A stretch of DNA of 10,749 bases from an uncultured Acidimicrobiia bacterium (lineage in GTDB: Bacteria > Actinomycetota > Acidimicrobiia > Spongiisociales > Spongiisociaceae): positions 1 through 10,749 of the forward strand of contig CALCCX010000411.1 in assembly GCA_937900165.1 (NCBI GenBank), given 5' to 3'. Position 1 is the stretch's first letter. The number at the start of each line of letters is the position of its first letter. Below the pieces are notes generated by a model. That model did not search any database and was not told the origin of the DNA. It saw nothing but the letters and a program-made list of their open reading frames with translations. Shown piece after piece: positions 7,259 to 10,749 of the stretch. Both the position numbers and the translations under genes were made by a program.

Positions 7259-8257
7259 TCAATTGCGGAAGTGGGGGATTACCCGTTCGCCCATCAGCCG
7301 TATTGCCTCTGATGGGTCTGGGCCGATCGGGCCTCCCAGGTTGACTTGTGTGATACCGAGTTCGGCCAGAAGTTCGATCTGGACGATGACGTCGTCCGGT
7401 GTGCCTGTGATGGCGAGCTGGAACATGTCCGGTGTGACGTTGGCCTTGGCCTCTTCGAAGCGCCCGGCGTCCACGAGGGTGCGCAACGGTGCCAAATCTT
7501 CGTGACTCAGTCCCACTGCCTCGACGGCTTGGGCCTCGAGATATGGGCCGAAGTAGGCGATCATCATTCGCAGTACTTCAGTTGCCTCTGTCCTGTGTTC
7601 TGCGATCGACAGCCAGGCGCAGCCGGCGATGTCGAAGTCATCGGGCCTTCGCGAATTGTGTGCCAGGCCGCGGCGAATCGTTTCCACCATGTAGGCGGCG
7701 GACTCTGGAGGGGTGATCATGGGCAGGCTTCCATCGCCGATCGCCCCACTGAGCTCCAGATACTCCTCACCGAACGCACACACGTAGATCGGGATATCGG
7801 CCCTGAGGGGCTCGAAGCGCAGGTAACACTGGTCGGACCACTGAAACGCCGGCGTGGTGATATCCACCACCTCACCTGCCAACAACCGCCGAACGATCAT
7901 GACCGCGTCTGCGGTGCGCTCGACATAGTCAGACGTGTCGATACCGGTCCACTGCACCATCGTTTCGGTATGCAACCCCAGGCCCAGCACGGCGCGGCCA
8001 CCTGACAGCTCGTCGAGGGTGGCGATGTAGGTGGCGATTTCGGCTGGATCAGTCGTGAACGGGTTGACGCCGACGGTGCCGATCTCGATGGACTTGGTGC
8101 TTACGGCAACCGCGGCAGTAGTCACCCACGTGTTCCGCATGAATGTGTCGTGCGGGAACCATACGCAATCGAAGCCTGCCTCTTCGGCGAGCACGCTCAG
8201 ATGGATCAGCTCGGACGGCTTACCGAGATAGTCGATCAGCCGGATCCCGAATTTCAC
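7259..8257 (-). CDS. Luciferase-like (LLM class, Mer-like) probably F420-dependent oxidoreductase
   Basis: A 332-residue TIM-barrel oxidoreductase. The N-terminus (MKFGIRLIDYLGKPSELIHL) and the segments GTVGVNPFTTDPAEIATYIATLDELSGGRAVLGLG (60-94), IPIYVCAFGE (155-164) and ITGTPDDVI near the C-terminus match methylene-tetrahydromethanopterin reductase (Mer) and its actinobacterial F420-dependent relatives. The G-x-x-N-P turn (62-66) lies where Mer has its cofactor-contacting bulge. Actinobacteria use many such enzymes for hydride transfer; flavin use with O2, as in luciferase, is the alternative. The start is GTG at 8257, overlapping the stop of the upstream paralogue by 4 bp (GTGA), so the two are translationally coupled. 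It is the last gene of the minus-strand run. Confidence 0.88.
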   Translation of the reverse strand: MKFGIRLIDYLGKPSELIHLSVLAEEAGFDCVWFPHDTFMRNTWVTTAAVAVSTKSIEIGTVGVNPFTTDPAEIATYIATLDELSGGRAVLGLGLHTETMVQWTGIDTSDYVERTADAVMIVRRLLAGEVVDITTPAFQWSDQCYLRFEPLRADIPIYVCAFGEEYLELSGAIGDGSLPMITPPESAAYMVETIRRGLAHNSRRPDDFDIAGCAWLSIAEHRTEATEVLRMMIAYFGPYLEAQAVEAVGLSHEDLAPLRTLVDAGRFEEAKANVTPDMFQLAITGTPDDVIVQIELLAELGITQVNLGGPIGPDPSEAIRLMGERVIPHFRN

Positions 8258-9240
8258 GGCCTTTGCGTCTCGCTCAGCATGGGAAGCACTTTCGACCCGA
8301 TCAGTTCGATACCTCGGTCTGAGCTGAGCCCATGCGGTGTTCCCAACTCGACTCGGTCGACGCCCGCCTCGAACAGGGTGGCCACATGTGTGGCGACCTG
8401 CTCGGGAGTGCCACTGATCGCGAACCGGTCCAGAACTTCGTCTGGAATGATCCGCCCGGCACCCTGCGGATCGCCGGCCTCCAACTTGAGCCGGACTTCG
8501 GTCATCAGCCCTGGCGGCAGCTCGGTGGTAGGGTCGAATTCGGCGACGACGGCCAGGTATCCAGCGACCTCGGTGCGGGCCAGAGCGCGAGCGGCGGCTC
8601 CATCGTCGTCAACGACAGTCACCGCTCCGATCACCAGCGCCGCCTCTTCAGTTCCGAGTCTGGCCCTCATCGTGGGAACCAATTCGGGGTTGGCAGTGCC
8701 TCCCACTTTGGCTTCTGCTGCGATACGTCCAGCCAGAGCGAGGATCTTGGGCCCCCAACCTCCGATGAGAAGAGGCACGGATTCCCGTTCCGGCCTGTAG
8801 TGCAACTGCACGCCAGGTTTCAGGCGGAACACCTCTCCTTCGAAGCCCGAGTCGTCTCCTGCCAGTAGTTTCGCCACGTAGGCAGCCGATTCCGCAACGT
8901 GTTTGATGGGTTCGGGCTGATCGACGCCTACGTCTGTCAGCCAAGCGCCCCTGGCGAGTCCAAGGAAAGCCCGCCCTTCGGAGACGAGGTCGAGTGTGGC
9001 GATCTGACCGGCGATCTCATATGGATGTAGAGAATACGGGTTGAGACAGACTGGTCCGAGGGCAACCCGCGATGTTGCGCCGGCCATTTCGAGCAGAGGG
9101 CCAAGCGGCGGCTGGAACATCAAGTCGCCATACACCCCCAGCATATCGACACCGTACGCCTCCCCGGCGGCCGCCAGACGAGCGTATGTTCCCGGCGCCT
9201 TGTCGCTCTGGAAGGCGAGGCCGATTTGGCGCAGGCTCAC
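8254..9240 (-). CDS. Luciferase-like (LLM class, Mer-like) oxidoreductase, paralogue of the next gene
   Basis: A 328-residue TIM-barrel protein of the same family as its downstream neighbour. Matching segments are GPVCLNPYSLHPYEIAGQIATLD (62-84), GRAFLGLARGAW (89-100), VPLLIGGWGPKILALAGRIA (155-174) and a C-terminal AISGTPEQV...GVDRVELGTPHG. IGGWGPK is the usual phosphate-binding G-G-x-G-P region of this family. The paralogues differ strongly in their N-terminal third, so they probably act on different substrates or form a hetero-oligomer. The GTG start at 9240 overlaps the stop of the small upstream gene (GTGA), and its own stop overlaps the next GTG in the same way. Cofactor F420 is likely but not proven; FMN is the alternative. 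Confidence 0.88.
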   Translation of the reverse strand: MSLRQIGLAFQSDKAPGTYARLAAAGEAYGVDMLGVYGDLMFQPPLGPLLEMAGATSRVALGPVCLNPYSLHPYEIAGQIATLDLVSEGRAFLGLARGAWLTDVGVDQPEPIKHVAESAAYVAKLLAGDDSGFEGEVFRLKPGVQLHYRPERESVPLLIGGWGPKILALAGRIAAEAKVGGTANPELVPTMRARLGTEEAALVIGAVTVVDDDGAAARALARTEVAGYLAVVAEFDPTTELPPGLMTEVRLKLEAGDPQGAGRIIPDEVLDRFAISGTPEQVATHVATLFEAGVDRVELGTPHGLSSDRGIELIGSKVLPMLSETQRP

Positions 9241-9569
9241 GTCAGGTCGCTAGTCCGCATCGTGCTCATACCCCGGCGCTCGATTCGCATGATCAGGCGC
9301 TCCTCCGGGTCCGGGCAAGCGACCTCGGTGTCGATCTCCAACCAATCTCCGGCGGGGAGCCGGCGTTGTTTGGCCGGCAACAATGGCAGAACAGCGGCCA
9401 AGGCATACATGCAGAAGTGTTTGCCTTCCGGCATACGCAGCCGGCTGCTTTCGGTCACCTCGAAGTAGTCGCCAACCGCCAGGCCACAGACGCTGCGACC
9501 TTCGATCCGGTCTACGACGATCCGCAGGTCGTACAGCTCCGTCTCATCGTTCGCGCTGCGGTCACTCAT
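9237..9569 (-). CDS. TIGR04076-type small conserved protein
   Basis: A 110-residue protein with the features of the TIGR04076 family as I know it: an early beta strand (YDLRIVVDRIEG), a GL-AVGDYFEV motif (29-38), MPEGKHFCMYALAAVLPLLPAKQR (46-69) with a conserved Cys53, and ACPDPEERLIMRIER (84-98) with Cys85. The function of this family is not established. It commonly appears next to metabolic genes. The ATG at 9569 is preceded by AAGAG, and the stop overlaps the next gene's GTG. It is 11 bp downstream of the RidA-family gene. It could be an accessory protein for the two luciferase-like enzymes, but that rests only on gene order. Confidence 0.75.
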   Translation of the reverse strand: MSDRSANDETELYDLRIVVDRIEGRSVCGLAVGDYFEVTESSRLRMPEGKHFCMYALAAVLPLLPAKQRRLPAGDWLEIDTEVACPDPEERLIMRIERRGMSTMRTSDLT

Positions 9570-9580
9570 TGCCGACTCTT

Positions 9581-9973
9581 CTAGGCGACGGCGGTTGCTT
9601 CGAGCTCCACGAGCAGTTCGGGGAAGGCGAGGCGTGCCACGCCGATCAAGCTTTGGGAAAATTGACAGCCCGCTTCGCCGAACCGGGCGAAACCAGCCCC
9701 ATTCTTGAGAAGTAGGTCGACGTCGGTCGTGAAGATGGTGAGGCGCACGATGTCGGAGAGGGCCATGTCTGCGGCACTGAGGACGGTCTCGATGTTGTCG
9801 ATGGACTTGTTGATCTGACCCGCCATGTCACCGTCGTGCACCAGGTTGCCGTCGTCGTCGAGCGAGACTTGGCCGGCAAGGTAGAGCGTGCGTTCGGCTC
9901 CGGTGACCTCGTGGCCGTGATTGAACCCGAACTGTTCCTGCCACGTCCAGGGGTTGATGATTCGGCGTTCCAT
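9581..9973 (-). CDS. RidA (YjgF/YER057c/UK114) family protein without the catalytic Arg
   Basis: A 130-residue protein with a clear Rid-family fold. It shows an N-terminal RRIINPWTWQEQFGFNHGHEV, ERTLYLAGQVSLDDDGNLVHDGDMAGQ, the helix INKSIDNIETVLSAADMALSDIVRLTIFTTD, and a C-terminal GVARLAFPELLVELEATAV. In RidA proper the C-terminal motif reads R-S-C-V-E-V-A-R-L, and that first Arg (Arg105 in E. coli) is needed for 2-aminoacrylate hydrolysis. Here it reads Q-S-L-I-G-V-A-R-L, so the Arg is replaced by Gln. The protein is therefore more likely one of the non-archetypal Rid subgroups, which often sit in catabolic clusters. ATG at 9973 follows GAGGAG at a 7-base spacing. It is cytoplasmic, and trimeric if like the family. 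Confidence 0.9.
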   Translation of the reverse strand: MERRIINPWTWQEQFGFNHGHEVTGAERTLYLAGQVSLDDDGNLVHDGDMAGQINKSIDNIETVLSAADMALSDIVRLTIFTTDVDLLLKNGAGFARFGEAGCQFSQSLIGVARLAFPELLVELEATAVA

Positions 9974-9980
9974 AGGTGCG

Positions 9981-9986
9981 CTCCTC
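9981..9986 (-). promoter_or_regulatory. Ribosome binding site of the RidA-family gene
   Basis: GAGGAG on the minus strand, seven bases before the ATG at 9973. It is the best Shine-Dalgarno match in the minus-strand run and fixes the start of the RidA-family gene. Confidence 0.55.
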
Positions 9987-10001
9987 GGTTGGCGTCATGG
10001 G

Positions 10002-10039
10002 CTGACCAGGTAGAAGATAATCGGTTGGCGGCTGGTCAG
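10002..10039 (-). repeat. 8-bp inverted repeat across the deaminase stop
   Basis: CTGACCAG (10002-10009) and its reverse complement CTGGTCAG (10032-10039) flank a 22-base loop. One arm contains the deaminase stop codon. The 62-bp gap to the RidA-family gene is the largest in this run. No T-run follows on the minus strand, so it is not a standard terminator; an RNA-processing or attenuation hairpin or chance are the options. A 10-bp direct repeat (TCGGTTGGCG) also occurs at 9985-9994 and 10021-10030. Confidence 0.2.
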
Positions 10040-10521
10040 GTCGTCCAGAAGCCTTTGTGGGCCTTGGCTGCCTCAGATTCGAGGGCGGGGCCGAGTACTT
10101 CGATTCCGTCTTCGGGGGTCAGCAATCGGCTGCTCGCCATCTGGTGGAGGGGTGCGTCCGGCCGGGTGTCAAAGAACTGCATCAAACCTTCGACCGAAAG
10201 AGCAAAGACAATTCGGGTGATCCCTGACCAGAAGATCGCCCCCGTACACATCGTGCATGGCTCACAGCTCGTATACAACGTGTGCGAAGCCAGCAGCTCT
10301 GGGGTCCACTGGGCGCTGGCGATACGCACCAGGTTGGTTTCGGCATGTCCGGTGACGTCACGGCCTGTCTCCACGGTGTTCTCCGCCTCGGCGACCACCT
10401 GACCTGTCGCGTCGGCGAGCACGGCCCCGAACGGATGGTTGCCGTTGGCCCGCGCACTTACCGAAACGGAGATGGCTCGCCGGAGATGCCGGAGGTCGAC
10501 ATCGGTGATGGTCGAGGCCAC
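10036..10521 (-). CDS. Zinc-dependent nucleoside/guanine-type deaminase
   Basis: A 161-residue protein of the cytidine/deoxycytidylate deaminase superfamily. The zinc site is complete: His59-Ala-Glu61 (GHAETN), with Glu61 as the proton shuttle, and Pro88-Cys89-x2-Cys92 (CEPCTMC). N28-H-P-F-G-A-V near the N-terminus is characteristic of guanine deaminase and related base deaminases and usually contributes to substrate binding. The family hydrolyses an exocyclic amino group on a nucleobase or similar heterocycle with ammonia release; guanine, cytosine, or a related N-heterocycle are candidates. The start is GTG at 10521, 11 bases after the stop of the upstream FAH-family gene; the frame is open farther upstream, but the GTG gives the usual family N-terminus. 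It is cytoplasmic. Confidence 0.87.
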   Translation of the reverse strand: MASTITDVDLRHLRRAISVSVSARANGNHPFGAVLADATGQVVAEAENTVETGRDVTGHAETNLVRIASAQWTPELLASHTLYTSCEPCTMCTGAIFWSGITRIVFALSVEGLMQFFDTRPDAPLHQMASSRLLTPEDGIEVLGPALESEAAKAHKGFWTT

Positions 10522-10532
10522 GGCCGTTCGCC

Positions 10533-10637
10533 CTAACCCCGAGGGTTGGTGGGGGCGTCTACTCCGTGCGCGTCTTTCCAGGCCACGATTGGGTTACGGA
10601 GCACACCGAGTTTCTCGATGCCTGCCTCGACGACGTC
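10533..10637 (-). CDS. Fumarylacetoacetate hydrolase family protein, C-terminal fragment
   Basis: Only the last 34 codons are present, ending in TAG at 10533-10535. The fragment DVVEAGIEKLGVLRNPIVAW matches the end of FAH-family enzymes, which typically read GDVVEVEIEGIGTLRNPV. Members cleave or decarboxylate acylpyruvates, or hydrate or isomerise products of aromatic ring cleavage, with Mg or Mn. The gene is cut at 10637 by adapter sequence, not by a biological event. It is the most upstream visible gene of the minus-strand run, so the promoter lies off the contig. The tail after LRNPI is longer than usual. Confidence 0.7.
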   Translation of the reverse strand, partial: DVVEAGIEKLGVLRNPIVAWKDAHGVDAPTNPRG

Positions 10638-10695
10638 AGATCGGAAGAGCGTCGTGTAGGGAAAGAGTGTAGATCTCGGTGGTCGCCGTATCATT
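10638..10695. other. Illumina TruSeq universal adapter, reverse complement (sequencing artefact)
   Basis: The 58 bases starting AGATCGGAAGAGC and ending CCGTATCATT match, from memory and without a visible mismatch, the reverse complement of the full TruSeq universal adapter including the flow-cell P5 part. This is what a read gives when it runs past the end of a short insert. It is not genomic DNA. Translated on the minus strand it gives the contaminant peptide MIRRPPRSTLFPYTTLFRS, widely seen in databases. Confidence 0.97.
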
Positions 10696-10749
10696 AAAAA
10701 ACAACCCCCACCCCCCCCCCCACCCACCTTCCGCATCGCTATAACTTAC
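10696..10749. other. Post-adapter low-complexity tail (artefact)
   Basis: A run of six A, then a C-rich stretch (10702-10727) and about 20 bases of no recognisable origin. A short A-run followed by noise is typical of read-through beyond the adapter end. No biological feature should be called here. Confidence 0.85.

Noticed and set aside
7346..8005. 219-codon plus-strand frame opposite the luciferase-like gene
   Set aside because: No recognisable domain; the minus strand encodes a complete Mer-like protein.
10439..10672. Plus-strand ORF ending in IGRASCRERV
   Set aside because: The end is translated adapter and the rest is antisense to the deaminase and FAH-family genes.
10702..10727. C-rich run that could be read as a telomere-like or i-motif/G-quadruplex sequence
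   Set aside because: It lies beyond the adapter, so it is sequencing noise, not genomic DNA.
10533..10736. Minus-strand 67-codon ORF beginning with a Gly-rich segment
   Set aside because: Its first half is translated adapter and poly-C tail; only the last 34 codons (FAH-family C-terminus) are genomic.
1..10749. CRISPR arrays, tRNA or rRNA genes, transposases, phage or toxin-antitoxin genes
   Set aside because: None seen; coding is nearly continuous with metabolic and transport genes and there is no repeat array or mobile-element signature.

Overview
The window looks like the end of a metagenome-assembled contig from a high-GC actinobacterium. An uncultured member of the Acidimicrobiia is the best guess. 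The grounds are the GC-rich sequence, a lipoprotein with a 'VAAACGGDDD' lipobox followed by a long Thr/Ala-rich linker, two luciferase-like (probably F420-dependent) oxidoreductases, and frequent GTG starts. No marker gene is present, so the taxonomy is inference.

Layout. Positions 105-7223 carry a plus-strand operon-like run. It starts with a bicupin protein, continues with a complete five-gene branched-chain amino acid type (Liv/HAAT) ABC importer (lipoprotein receptor, LivH, LivM, LivG, LivF), and ends with a fold-type I PLP enzyme of the class V aminotransferase/kynureninase-like group. Gaps are 46 bp or less, and the livM/livG and livG/livF junctions overlap by 4 bp (ATGA). Positions 10637-7259 carry a convergent minus-strand run. 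In transcription order it holds the last 34 residues of a fumarylacetoacetate hydrolase (FAH) family protein, a zinc nucleoside/guanine-type deaminase, a RidA-family protein lacking the usual catalytic arginine, a TIGR04076-type small protein, and two tandem luciferase-like oxidoreductases. Three of these genes are joined by GTGA overlaps. The two runs meet tail to tail with a 35-bp gap at 7224-7258.

The last 112 bases are not genomic. From 10638 to 10695 the sequence is the reverse complement of the Illumina TruSeq universal adapter, followed by an A run and a C-rich low-complexity tail. The genomic sequence therefore ends at about 10637, inside the FAH-family gene.

Working together (inference): the importer brings in an amino-acid-like or other small nitrogen-containing solute. 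The neighbouring PLP enzyme, deaminase, RidA-like protein, FAH-family enzyme and two flavin/F420 oxidoreductases look like a catabolic set. The substrate cannot be read from the sequence. I found no CRISPR array, mobile element, tRNA or rRNA, and no clearly new defence-like system. The main observations of interest are the unusual domain details (LivM insertion, LivG degenerate signature, RidA lacking Arg), the metabolic neighbourhood, and the adapter artefact.
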